From Tigriopus japonicus (taxonomy: Eukaryota; Arthropoda; Copepoda; Harpacticoida; Harpacticidae), in assembly GCA_010645155.1 (NCBI GenBank), contig CM021319.1:8913330-8977329 (forward strand): a stretch of DNA of 64,000 nt. The letters run 5' to 3'. The position numbers and the translations under genes were made by a program. Positions 12,201 through 23,500 of this stretch are shown one piece after another. The notes beneath the pieces are model-generated. The model was given only the letters and a program-made list of their open reading frames with translations, was not told where the DNA came from and searched no databases. Numbering within the stretch: the stretch's first letter is position 1; every line of letters starts with the position of its first letter.

Positions 12201-15121
12201 ACGAATTGCAATAGGAATAGACTATGCTTGGCAAACCTCAAATACGTAGGACGATGGTTCCAGTTTCTTAATAAATTTGATTACCCTCCAAAATGTCACG
12301 GACTGCTGCAAGTATGGATTATTAAGATTCCAGAGGCAAAATGTGGCACGTGGGCGTTTCATTCGCGATCGATCGTTTCCGAATTCACCGAAAAAGGCTC
12401 CAATTCAAATCCACCAAGTTAAAGGGTTTCTAACCATAACACTATCGGGAAAAACGTGTTGGAACACCGTGGAACGTCGTACTCATCGAGCATTTGCTTG
12501 GGACGAATTCTCACGAACTCACAGTCACCACCTTCGTCGTCAATCTAAAAACTCTTGGCTCGTCTCACACGACCTGCATCCGTCACCAAACACATCACAC
12601 TAGCTTAGAAAATGGAAAGTTTGGTTGCAAAATTTGGTGGGAACAATTTTCGCTCCGAGATCGTGCAACTTCAGCGCTCCTTAGTACTTTTAGGGAGGAG
12701 GTGGATTGAAGGACAGTTCCATGGCCTGAATAAAATTTCTCGTGTGCCTTTGGTCTCAATCACCATAAAGGTATAAATTGGAAATGCAGTTTTCAAACTC
12801 AAAGTTGAGCTGAGGTTCCACGAGTGGAACGTTTGAGAGGGATCATTAAGTTGTCCAATCGCCTTCAGCTTTTGGCCTTTGCTGCTAGCTTGGTGGTGGA
12901 TAAATCACTTATTATTCTGGATCAACGGTGTTTTTTTCTTATAATGGGTTGACATTCAGGATTGCCATTTGGCACAAACTCGTTCCAAGGGAGCTTTGAG
13001 AGTAAAAAACCTGACGGGAGGGAGTCGGTGAAAGTTTTCCTTGGAAATTAGTGTCGGCTGGAGCTGTTAGTGATGATTGCCCTATCTCCCGAGAAAAGTT
13101 TCTCTAATTATCGCTCCAGGAAATCAATCCTTGGTCATAGAAACAAGGAACCAACCTTCAGAGCCTCGAATGGAACATGGATCTTTCCACAACAAGAAGA
13201 AGACCTTACATTGTTGACTTTGATCGTAAGGAAGGCTCCGCCAATGAAGATGGAATGTCATCGTGTGGATCAGCTGGAACAGCTAAGATTACAACGACGG
13301 AGATGGAACCAAAATGTCATCAGCGGTCCAAGGTCGAGCGTATTTCTATCAGTTAGGGAACCAACATCTGGCTAGGCGAGTTCGATGCATATCAAAGAAA
13401 GTTGGGTTTGAAGTTGTCAAGTCTGTAAAAGTTCCAAAACTGTTCCACTCTTTGAACCAATGACATGTCTCCTCCAACATACCCAATGACGAGAGGACAA
13501 AATGAAGTTTGAAACTTGTTATGGGTTCTCAAGCAAGAGGGGAAGAAGAAACTTCCTCCGGATTAGTTCATTTGACAAATGAAAGAGATCCAGATGAAGT
13601 TTCCTGATTCGGAAAGATGAGCTAGTAATTACCAAAGATCCATCCACCAAGGTCATATCTCTCAATTGTGTTGAGTGAGATGGAATCTATTAGAGTAATG
13701 AAATAGAGTCCCTGCTGCCTTAGGGTTAGATTTGGAGACCATTCTCCATAATAACATTCGCTTCTTGGTGAATCATTGTCAAACCTATCATGATGGAAAA
13801 TCCCAAAATTTCTGTGAATGTATATGGTTTCTCCTTTGGCTAGAGTAAATAAGCTCACTGAGAGATTCCACGGTTACCTAAACTTGCAATTGTATGTAGA
13901 GAGAGAGAGGATATAAAACCTGGAATTTGCTATGCCTATGCCAACCGCAATATTTGGACAATATTCTATTTTCACGTTGTGTCCTTCAGACGTCGTAGTT
14001 CCAAATGAATGATTGATTCGAATTCCTTTGGTTCCTTTTTGTCTCTGCTTCTGTGCGGATTTCTATCGAGCAAAATTGGGCATTTCCGTTTTTACCGAAC
14101 AAAGGGATAAATGGCGGGATCCAATTATAGTTATAGAACATTTGCTAGAATAATTGCTTTCATTACGCCTTGGTCCAAACCAGTGCTTTCTATCGCTAAT
14201 AAGCGGTATTGTCCCATTCTAGTATTTGTACAATACGGAGTTTCGCCTGTCCCCTCCCTTCAATGAATACTGAAACAGTTTTTGCACACAGGGGCCTCAA
14301 TTATCAAAGTTGTAAAGCCATGGGCACACAACACATTCTCCATCCAATAGAGCTCATAGTGCGGCCAAAAAAATATGCTCATAAACCCATTAGTTCTTGG
14401 AGATATGGATCTAGAGAATCGATCAAGGCTTACCTTGGCAGATGATGAGGTTGACGAGAATGAATACCCAACAAATTCGCCTCCATTGAGACCGTTCCAG
14501 TCCATTTGGACGATAGATCCGTGACCTTGCGTCTCTGTGTACCAATTTTGAGGATTGGGGCGTTTGGGAACACTCATCGTCGTCTAGGCCAGAATCACCC
14601 AAAAACAGATTATCGTGTTCGTTCCTTGGAACTTCATTTTGTGGACCACCTTCAAAAGAGTTCGTGTTCGGTTTCACTATGGCCTTGGCGACCCTAAGGC
14701 CAATCTTGAGAGGCTGTTGAGGTACGATCTGGGAAGCCACCACCATCCTGTGATCTTTTGCGTCCAGTTCAATTACGTGAGAATTGACTTTCATACGGGA
14801 ACCAATGACCTCAGTGGCCTCAATTGGCGTTTCTTCTTCTTCTTCTTCTCTTCCTTGGACGGTCTGTTTCTTAGAATGGACCAAGGTGGATCCTAGTGGA
14901 AATTTACTGGGTGCATCACCACCACCACCACCACCACTACTACTACCACCACCAATTCCTCTACTTATTCTTCTTCGTCGGCGTGTTCGCTCGATTCTCA
15001 CTCCAAGTGGATCTCGGGTTTGGAAGGTTGATAGCTCACATAATCCTTGAGTGGAACACGATGGGTCATGAATTGACCGCGCCCAACCCATATCTGAATC
15101 TGGTGCTAATCCTATTTGCAT
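9291..15121 (-). CDS. TNF-superfamily-like type II membrane ligand, four-exon model
   Basis: Exons 15121-14434, 13839-13633, 11675-11505 and 9430-9291 join in phase (all junctions phase 1) into about 401 residues. The N-terminal ~215 residues are cytoplasmic-like, with an Arg run, a Ser/Gly-rich run and a Glu run. RSQWRR then precedes a hydrophobic stretch (ICWVFILVNLIIC, ~216-228), as in a type II signal anchor. The rest resembles a TNF homology domain: LTLRQQGLYFITLI (~267-280) fits the family's GxY strand signature; Cys310 and Cys325 (SCTT..., NCLYT) are spaced like the paired cysteines of ectodysplasin; ARSKI (~342-346) and a final SLFGFIKF (~367-374) match the last strands. Sequons occur at N266 and N303. 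Such ligands trimerise and engage TNF receptors outside the cell. Oddities: the membrane segment is short and no stalk is present, so an exon may be missing between 14434 and 13839; the exon-3 donor (ATG|GTTCAAG) is weak; about 27 residues follow the last strand. The alternative start at 15091 is equally plausible. Confidence 0.5.
10613..10631. repeat. (TG)n microsatellite
   Basis: A GT dinucleotide run inside the last intron of the TNF-like gene. Confidence 0.85.
11959..11981. repeat. (GTGA)n microsatellite
   Basis: About five GAGT/GTGA units in tandem, in the intron between the second and third exons of the TNF-like gene model. Confidence 0.85.
14831..14954. repeat. trinucleotide runs within coding exon
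   Basis: CTT repeats at about 14831-14850 encode a Glu run, and CAC/CTA/CCA repeats at about 14917-14954 encode a Gly/Ser run, on the - strand of the first TNF-like exon. Both are candidates for length variation. On the + strand they create a spurious His/Tyr-rich open frame. Confidence 0.8.
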
Positions 15122-17997
15122 TTTTAACACTCTCACGGTATATTTATTTATTTATCTGTCTTTGTCTGTGTGTTCCTCTCGTTCCACAAAAGTTCTGGGA
15201 CAGAGGAGTTTGTCCTGACGTGTGGTCCAAAGATCTTGTTTCTCAACACCTCACCTCACTCAACATAGAACAGTGACACAAAAACAATTCAAGGCCCGTC
15301 AATCCCCGCCCCTGAAAGAATTTGTGTTTTGTCCAGGTTTCCGTTGATGTTCCAATCTCTTTTATGATACATTCCCAATTTGAGAGGGAACAATCCACTT
15401 CTTGCCCAGCGGGGTGTAATTATACTAATGTGTAGTCTCTTAAGGCGCTAGTATTCCTCTCAAAGAGAAAAGACGAGTAATTTCTTCTAATTGCCCAGCT
15501 AATTCCATCTTTCTCCAACACAAACAAGTGTAGAAGCGAGATTTGGACCACTGAAGGTTGAAAGGTGATTGAAACTCAATCAGGTCCACACTTTACTTCT
15601 AACGAGGGTTGTTGGAATCCTCAATGTTATCCTGTCAGTTCGCTTTTAGTCAATTGAATGAAAGAAAAAGTCGATTCTGTTTGGACACAAAAGACGCCGT
15701 TTTTCACTCTCTCACACACGAAACAGCACTGAAGAAAAACGATCGGAAAGCGGGGAACGAGACTCGAAAATGTTTCCGCTCTCCTTTTTTCCTTCGTGCC
15801 GTTTGGACCGCGTTTCTTGCGCTCTTTGAGCTCAGTGTGGAACACGAACGTGGAACCTCGGGTGGGCAAAACCTGGGACTTCTTGCTCGTTGGACCGGAT
15901 ACCTCGAAGACAACTCGGTAAAGGGAAATACATAAAGTCCCCAAGGCGATGGAATGGAGAATGAGAGTGAAAAACAGTGTTTGGGGATTCAGCAAAAGCC
16001 TAGTGGTCCCTGGTTATGTCAAGTTGCCATGCTTAATTCAGAATGTGTTCCATTCTTAGAAATGCGAAAGAATATGAATTCAAGTGGGCGATGAAGGTGG
16101 TAATTGCACAGGTTTAACGAAATATTTTCTTTTCTTAATAGTCATGATTTAGCATATTTTTCAGCGACGTAAATAGCTCAAAATAGAACATGATATACAT
16201 AGTCTCGAGTGTTTGGCTGATTCAAGTGGATGTATCTGCGAGAGCTATTATCCACTAAGATTCGTTTGTTTCGCAACATACCTTTGGAACTTCGAATTCT
16301 TCAAAACAAATTGAAAATTCAACCTTTTGACGTTTTAGAAAGGTACAAATGCAAGAAGAGAGAGCATCCGTTGTTTCAAAAAGGCCTCCTCGAACGTCAT
16401 AATTGTTTGAGAAGGTCAAATTTTCAACATCGGAACACCTTCAGGTACTCATAAGTTTTGAAGCTCAACAACTTTATCAGGACCGCAAAAAGTGATCCTC
16501 ACACCCCTTTTTGTTCCTCTCTTGACTAATAACATATGTTTCTACGGATCTCTTGACGTTTTTATTCGTGGATCAAACACGAGGGGAAAACAACTTGTGA
16601 TTGACTTGTTCTGATACCTTATGCATGGGAGTGGTTAAACCCGCCTCAAATCAACCTTTTGACATTCTACCCCCGTACATTAAATATCGTCCTCGCCTTT
16701 GAAAGTCTTTAGTACAAGTTAGAAGCGGTATTTGAATGACAATGTGGGTGTGCAGGTCTTGGTCGTGATGGGGTATTATTAACGTCTTTGTCTCGTTACC
16801 AAAGTCCGTTTGCCTTTGTTTGTTGACTCATGACGGGGGACATTTTTTCCATGACACGGACATTGGAACACCATTAATGGAACAAGATCATCGTGGAGCT
16901 CAAATGTGCTCTTTTGATTTTGAGGGGTTGGTGAAAAATCACCTCGGATTAGAGCATGCCATTCTTCGGGGCAAGCTTATGATGAATGGTTCGGCAAAGA
17001 CATGATTATTTCTGACTGCAACACTGAAATTGTTGCGCAAATTCTTCTTGCTTAACAAATATCAATAGAGTTATTAATGGCTTGGGTCCTTTTTGCACAT
17101 ATTCCTACTCAATTCTGGTCCTTCAAGGGCCCATGTATTAATGAACTCATGAAGGATACAATAAGTGGTTTTAGCTTTGAAAACAGAATTTGTGGCGCTT
17201 TGAAAGGATCTAGCCAGATTTAAACATTCATCCTCATTCTCATTTGAAGCCGGTCCCATGGGTGAAAGGCCCCATGGACCAAAATATCCTCTGCAGTAAA
17301 TGGCGGTACACTCATTAAACGATAGCCTATGACATCATTAGGCTTTCTAATCATTTTCCAGCCCAGATTAGCGAGCCCTGTCGTTTGGTTCCCAAGTTGG
17401 AACACAGTCCTTCAATACCAAAACGCACAGTGGAGCTCGTCTCGATTCGCCCGTAAATTGGTTCTCGACTCCTAATTCTTTCCTATCCAGACATACAACA
17501 ACCAACAACCAACTCAAACACCTAACCCATCTCCTGGTTCCTACTTTTGGTGCATGGGCTTGATGGCCCTTTCATAATCTTTCCTACACTGTCATGGTTT
17601 TTCGGGGTTGCCATCAGAAATGTCACGCCAAAAGTGGAACATGTTACTGAAGGTTAGAGGTCCAATGGGCGGAAACGCGACTGAAAAGAGCAACCCTGGA
17701 GTAACGGGTCATTATTTGTGAGGTTCGTCTCCTCTAATTAGTAAACGGGAAAGATCTCGATTCTGGAGCCATGCATAATGGTGCGGTAATTGCTTGTTCC
17801 ATGAGAAGGTGGAACCAAGACAGAGAAAAGGCATGGAATATTTGGCATACTTCAAACATTCTGTGGACCAGGCAATCCAAAGATAATAGTTGAAGACATA
17901 ACGGGATTATTTGCTATTATGGACAAATTTCGAAGTGTTGAGACATAATTTACGCCCAATTGAATAAAAAATGTGTTTGGTGAAGCTATGTGAAAGA
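15122..17997. other. no supportable gene; probable upstream region of the TNF-like gene
   Basis: Several overlapping open frames occur without splice support. A - strand frame at 17220-17405 has a protein-like composition but no recognisable family or convincing boundaries. GGAAC/GTTCC words are frequent here. Confidence 0.4.
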
Positions 17998-18450
17998 CCA
18001 AGAACCGCTAAATTTCATTGGACTGGGAGGCTAACGAAAATAATCATGATTTCCAGTAGGAACAGTTCAATTACGTTCTTCTGCAAAGGAGACCTTGTCT
18101 ATGTTAACTTGAATCAGTATTTCAATTTTCAGCTCAATCGAACGTCTGAGTCAAAAGCTATGCTCTCTTAAAGCTCAGTGGAAATCCTACCGAGAATGAT
18201 TGAACTAGCCCTTTTCTGGTAATTGTTTTACCACAAAAGGGCGAGCTCATTCATTCTATGCTCTATCCAGTACATAAGTTTGAGGAGGCATAACTTTTCA
18301 CTTCGCCCTTTGATTGAGCTGAAAATTGAAATACGCAGTTTAATCAATACAAGCAAGGTCTCGTTTGCAGAAGAACCCAATTGAATTAGTCTTACTGGAA
18401 ATCATAATTCTCACCGTTAGCCTCCCACTCCAGAATTCAGTGCTTCTTGG
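17998..18450. mobile_element. 453-bp foldback element, copy 1
   Basis: The element starts CCAAGAACCGCTAAATTTCA and ends TTCAGTGCTTCTTGG, and its two halves are inverted copies: GACTGGGAGGCTAAC near the left end is matched by GTTAGCCTCCCACTCC near the right, and TTTCAATTTTCAGCTCAATC by GATTGAGCTGAAAATTGAAA. A smaller hairpin with arms CCCTTTT and AAAAGGG occupies the middle (about 18211-18242). The flanks carry the 5-bp direct repeat AAAGA (17993-17997 and 18451-18455). The second copy at 40508-40960 has the same length. No coding sequence is visible. The superfamily is unassigned; 5-bp duplications are known for Transib, but the termini do not fit that family. Confidence 0.8.
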
Positions 18451-19009
18451 AAAGACGAAGTAGCATCCAAGACCAGTATTTTTCTCAAATGTTACGAGAC
18501 AACTTGACAATTTTCACAATTTCTCCCGTCATTCCACTTAACACTTTTTGTCTAAATGTCAAAACTGACTGAGATGTTAACGTCAATAATAGCAAGTTTG
18601 ACTTGATTATAAAATAAGTACATTAACTAGATTTGCTAAAATCTATCTTATTTATTGAAAGTATACTTGGTGCGTATTCGTATCATATTCTTCAAACTGT
18701 TCACAACAATTCACCTAGTATTTGTTCTAAATCTGCAATTGCAAATCACCTATGTAGCATGTTGACCGTATTGAATATTGAGTGACTCTCGACTTTCATC
18801 GGAACATTCAATTTTTGTGAAATTGAAGACTAAAGAGCTCTTTTAAATATGTTATGTTCAAATACAGGGCACGGAACCAAAAATGCAATGTCGTTTCTTT
18901 CGAATTTGGCGCCTAAATTGGACAGGTTAGCTAGCTTTTGTCTTACTAACTTTAGAGCTCTGCAAAAGAGGATTCCAAATATATTACAATCATCTCTGTA
19001 CGACAAGAA

Positions 19010-20029
19010 ATGAGTGACCAGCAAGCAAAACGGCAGAGGATCCACGATCTCATCGACGCCCAGGTCAGCAACAAGGCGATTTCAAGGATTTTGGCCGTCA
19101 GTCCAAGCACTGTCAGTCGCATCAAAAAGGCCAAAGAAGCTGGATTGGGCATTGAGAGGAAAGCTGGAAGTGGTGGCCACAATAAAAAACGTCATGAGGT
19201 CTTTCTCAATGACTTAAAAGACAAGATCAAGGCTGACCCCACCACCAGCATTCGCCGCCACGCCAGGGACCTCAATGTTGACGAGAAGACCATAAGAAAT
19301 GCCGTTACCAAGGATCTTGGCCTTAAATCTTATGTTCGGATGCCCCGCCATTTGTTAACAGATAATTTAAGGGAAAAGAGGTTGGCCAGGTGTAAGATTA
19401 TCCGAAGTTTTTTGAAGAAGAATGGTGCCACAATGAAAATTTTTTCAGACGAGAAGATTTTTACCGTGGACCAAGTTTACAATAGAAGAAACGACCGTTG
19501 GCTTGCTGAAACAAAACATATGGTTAAGGGCATCTACCGCACCAAGCACCCAGCCCAAACCATGGTCTTGGGTGTTATTAGCTCTGATGGTAAGAAGATG
19601 CCGCCCTTGTTTTTCCGCCCTGGTGAAACAGTCAACGCTGACGCCTATTATCGTGTCCTCCGATACAATGTATTGCCATGGTTAAAGGCCAACTACCCTG
19701 AGGGCAATTATGTATGGCAGCAGGATGGTGCCCCTGCCCACACAGCCTCTAAAATCCAGAAGTTTTGCAAGGAAAACATGGCTGATTTTTGGGGCAAGGA
19801 TGTTTGGCCTCCCAGTTCGCCAGACCTCAACCCCCTTGATTATTTTTGGTGGAGCGTCATCGAGGCAAGGTCCAATGCCACCCCCCACCGGAATGTGGAG
19901 TCAATCCAAGCTGCCATTCGTCATGAGTGGAATGCATATCCGGAGGCTGACATTCGAAAAGGCTGCAGTGGATTCAGGAGGCGCGTCGCGGCCGTTATCG
20001 AGGCTAATGGAGGCCATATTGAGAAGTGA
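19010..20029 (+). CDS. mariner-type DDD transposase, intact
   Basis: A 339-residue uninterrupted protein that would bind the terminal repeats in the nucleus and catalyse cut-and-paste transposition into TA sites. The N-terminus holds two helix-turn-helix segments (about residues 10-42 and 75-108, the first including NKAISRILAVSPSTVSRIKK). The catalytic triad is D147 (IFSDEK), D239 (WQQDGAPAHT) and D277 (SSPDLNPLDYFWW). There are 37 residues between the last two aspartates and the third acid is Asp, not Glu, so it is DD37D (maT-like) rather than Tc1 DD34E or classic mariner DD34D. The ATG at 19010 gives the usual length, 145 bp inside the left terminus. No stop or frameshift is present, which suggests recent activity. 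Confidence 0.93.
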   Translation: MSDQQAKRQRIHDLIDAQVSNKAISRILAVSPSTVSRIKKAKEAGLGIERKAGSGGHNKKRHEVFLNDLKDKIKADPTTSIRRHARDLNVDEKTIRNAVTKDLGLKSYVRMPRHLLTDNLREKRLARCKIIRSFLKKNGATMKIFSDEKIFTVDQVYNRRNDRWLAETKHMVKGIYRTKHPAQTMVLGVISSDGKKMPPLFFRPGETVNADAYYRVLRYNVLPWLKANYPEGNYVWQQDGAPAHTASKIQKFCKENMADFWGKDVWPPSSPDLNPLDYFWWSVIEARSNATPHRNVESIQAAIRHEWNAYPEADIRKGCSGFRRRVAAVIEANGGHIEK

Positions 20030-20102
20030 ATCTCCCAAGACCCGCATCTACCTTTGTTAAAAATTTCGTTCGAAAATCTCTAGCCAATAATAAGTTATTA
20101 CT

Positions 20103-20499
20103 TACTCGGGGTGAGGCATGGCGTAGTGCGTACTGCGTCGGTTTGTCGTGCAGATGGCTGGGGTTCGATCCCGGCTGACTGCCACCCTCAAAACTCAACT
20201 CTTTGGAGTCAAAATTTAGCACTGAACTGTCTTTCAATGCCAAAAACTAGGCAAGCCCCGGTTCGATCCCGGGCTTGCCGAGTCCTAGTGACCTGTGGTA
20301 TTAAGTTACATGCAGAAGTCACGGCCCTTGACGGCTTAAATGGGCGAACCTGGGGTCATTCCCGAGGGTGAGGTAAAAATTAATGCTTGCTTGTTAGCTT
20401 GTCCAAGTGGAGCGGCAATATCCCCATATGGCGGACAGCCTCTATCAGATCGCAGCTGCGAAGCTGCGTTCTGACTCCTCAACAAACAAACAAACAAAC
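20103..20499 (+). mobile_element. tRNA-derived SINE with two B-box modules, nested in the mariner
   Basis: A 397-bp insertion flanked by a perfect 14-bp direct repeat AATAAGTTATTACT (20089-20102 and 20500-20513), the hallmark of LINE-mediated retroposition. The head looks like a tRNA gene: an A-box-like TGGCGTAGTGCG (20119-20130) is followed by a B box GGTTCGATCCC (about 20162-20172). A second B box, GGTTCGATCCC at about 20260, sits in a perfect stem-loop with arms GGCAAGCCC and GGGCTTGCC, so the element may be dimeric. The tail is (CAAA)n at 20480-20499. It would be transcribed by RNA polymerase III and has no protein. It lies between the transposase stop codon and the right terminus. Confidence 0.88.
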
Positions 20500-20564
20500 A
20501 ATAAGTTATTACTATTTTAAAATTGATGTTGTCTGACATTGCATTTTTGCTTCCTTACTCTGTA

Positions 20565-23500
20565 TAAAAAGGTCAAATATTTGATTTTTGAAAACAATCT
20601 ACATAACTTGTTTCGCTTGGGAACACAATCATTTATATAAATTTGGAGAAAACAAGTTGCAATGGTGAGTGAAAAACTCTTGAAAGGCTTAAATGTTTTG
20701 ACAGTGTCATTTTCTAAACCAGGAACTGCTCGAGAGCAAGTTAAAAACGAAACATGCCGGATTGAGCAACTTTCTTCCTGAGAGAGGAGATAATAATAGA
20801 GACTAATTGTCTTAGTGGGTAATTATTTTTGCATAAATAATTTTCCATCCGTTTTTCAAGTGGCAATGTTGGAACCCGTCATCTAATTGCTCAGTGGTTC
20901 TTTATTCACAGTCAGGAAATGTATCATTAAATATCCTTCATTAAGTAGAGACTCTTCAAACTTTTCAATGTTTTATGAAAACGGATTTCTTTGGGAACAT
21001 GTCCAATCTTTCTCTGATAATTGGTTGTTCAAATTGGAACAATTAAAAGCTTTCTTTGATCAATCTTCAATTTAAAGGCAAATTCAAGTGTTCAATGAAT
21101 GAAGGCAAAAATCGATGATCCCAGTTTTGGAGGTTCGTTCCATTTCAATAAGGAAAAAGGAACAATATTTACAAAAGGATATGAAGGGCAATTGAACTAA
21201 CTGAAAAACATACGTTTTCAAGGTGACAAGTAGCCCCTCAAGCAAATTTTATTAAAAAAGTATTGAAAAACAGCCATACCAAACTGGCAATAACCGCATT
21301 CCAAACTCACTCATGAATACAATATGACACTGAAAAACCAAAAATGTGATTTGAACGGGAACCTCCAACAAAGCAAAGAACGGCAAGGATGGAGAATTGG
21401 TCAATGATCCCTTTTTTCCCTTCACATGTGTTCATGATCTGGATGCCTTTCATCTCAATTGGGTCTGGCACAGATATTGACCAGATAAGAGATTAAGATC
21501 TTCTGTTTGTTCAACTTGACTCATTCCGCTTAATGACGGGATCATTTTCTATAGACTCTTTGGTCGCCATACTTGAGCACAAGCACTGCTTCAAGGAGTG
21601 CCTTCCATTGTCCTAACGATCCAATACTTTGCCAAAATCTGCCGTTTTAATAACAGCCAGAAGCGCAAGCGACGAAACTTTAACATCGTTAGGCAAAGTA
21701 AGCGTCCATTTGGTTCCATTCGGCAGACAAATATGGACCACCCCGTCCAGAAGTCCCATCGTCAGGATAAAGAGCCAAGCGAGAATCCTCGTCTTCTTAG
21801 ATGAGGAAACTCGGCTCGAATGGGAAAGAAATATGATTCTGTTTTTAGTCGAGTAACTCTTTCATGATGTTTCAATGCACTTGTGACAGGCGAGAAAGGA
21901 GTCTTGATCATCGTATTTCTAGGTTCTGTTCTATGAGTATGAGCGCAAATAGATAGAAGTGGGTGAGTTGATGTTCGCTGAATTCTGATGACAGATGATC
22001 TTAAGCAGATGAATGAAAAGAACCTCATCCCGATCCACATCAATGGACCTTCCTTCTCCGCCACAAGAGAGAAATGGAGAGAGAGAGAGGGATGAGCACG
22101 TGAAAGGATGCTCATGACACATCTACCCTGATCGGGATAATAATGAACCAAGATCGCGTTTCTTTAAACTTTTGGGCTACACCAAGATTCGCCCGTAACA
22201 ATGGATCCATATGTTAGGTTAGTTGTTGAGGTGGTTTGGCAGTATAGCAGCTGCATATGTAGAAGCATAAAAGAAGCATATGAGCTACGATTGCTCAAAT
22301 TACTAGTGACGTCAGATTTGGCATACTATGGAAGCCTTCAGATTTGAAAAAGTGCCGTTATCATCATTCCATTATTGTACGTTAAATATTTAACGTTTTA
22401 CACAAGGGCACATAAGGCAATGATATATTCTTCACTTATCATCACATACATTATGGATGATGTGTTTTTTGTTTCAACATTTAATTTTGCCTTTTTTTCA
22501 GTTTTTTGTTCAATTAATTGGGCGGAGAAAAAGTTCGGAAGATGTGTATTTTTGATTAGCGTGAAAGTGAGATAAACGAATATTTACACTTGGTAGTTTC
22601 AACAATATTCCTTTCTCAAATGCAGAACTATTAGTTGTCAAAGACAAATTGTCTTGAATGAAAAATTGAGTTTGTACCGTATTTCAACAAGTAAAAAATC
22701 TTTGAGCTTTTGAACTGAACGCACTCGAACCTAATCAGAGCTTTAAGCCCTCATTATCCTTTTATCAGGAGACTCGAAAACAGAATCCATTTTCTTGCAT
22801 TCGCTCAACAGGAAACCCTAACGGGCTTTTTTTCGACGAAAAATCGGCGCAAATTTTAAATTGCAAAACTCAATTCAGTTTCAAAGACTGACAAGAAACA
22901 CCCAAGAAAGCAAAATCAGTTCCAAGAAGTGCCTTTTTCGTATGTTTAGCATCGTTAACATACTCAAAAGCAATTGCATCGGTTCTAGAAGAATGAAGTG
23001 TTTTTGCACTCAAATTTGGTCTATTTTCAAACGAATTGGACCCGTTCTTTGGCCTTTTAACATGCTGACAACCAAGTGGAGACAATCATCTTCTTTTTTA
23101 AGAGGCCTCTTGTTGATTAACCTGATAGAAGCCACTTAAGGCTCAGTCCTTGCTCTGTTTGGAAAGGCTCTCAAGGCTGAATCGATTTTTGGGGATTTGC
23201 CCGAGTCGAATTAGAAAACGAGCCGTGGCAAAGGGGATAATCGAACGGAAGATGAATTCCCATTCCAATATACGGCAAACAAAAACCAATTTCAAGGTAG
23301 GAAGACAAACGACCTCCTTTGGATGAAGGCCAAGCGTACCAAAGACTTCATGGTCTTTGACCATGAGCGAAAATAATGATACACTTAGGAATTGCACCCA
23401 CCTCAAGTACTTCGGGCGTTTTCTGGCACAGCCATCTTGGTTCGGGCCATAAATGTTATTGCATTTCAAGCCAAAACAATGTCACAAAATGCATCGTAGT

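Larger units (their letters stand above)
18865..20562 (+). mobile_element. complete Tc1/mariner-superfamily transposon (DD37D type)
   Basis: Bounded by TA dinucleotides (18863-18864 and 20563-20564). The terminal inverted repeats are about 28 bp with 24 matches; the inner halves are identical (AAAAATGCAATGTC on the left, its complement on the right) and the outer ends are CAGGGCACGG and CCTTACTCTG. Removing the 397-bp SINE and its duplicated target leaves about 1.29 kb, the normal size of a mariner. The element carries one intact transposase gene. Ends, target duplication and gene are all present, so it is complete apart from the nested insertion. Confidence 0.9.

Noticed and set aside
14896..15276. 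His/Tyr-rich 126-codon + strand frame
   Set aside because: Produced by the trinucleotide repeats antisense to the first TNF-like exon.
20110..20180. A tRNA gene
   Set aside because: It has A and B boxes but no proper acceptor stem or anticodon arm, and it is part of a SINE with target duplications.
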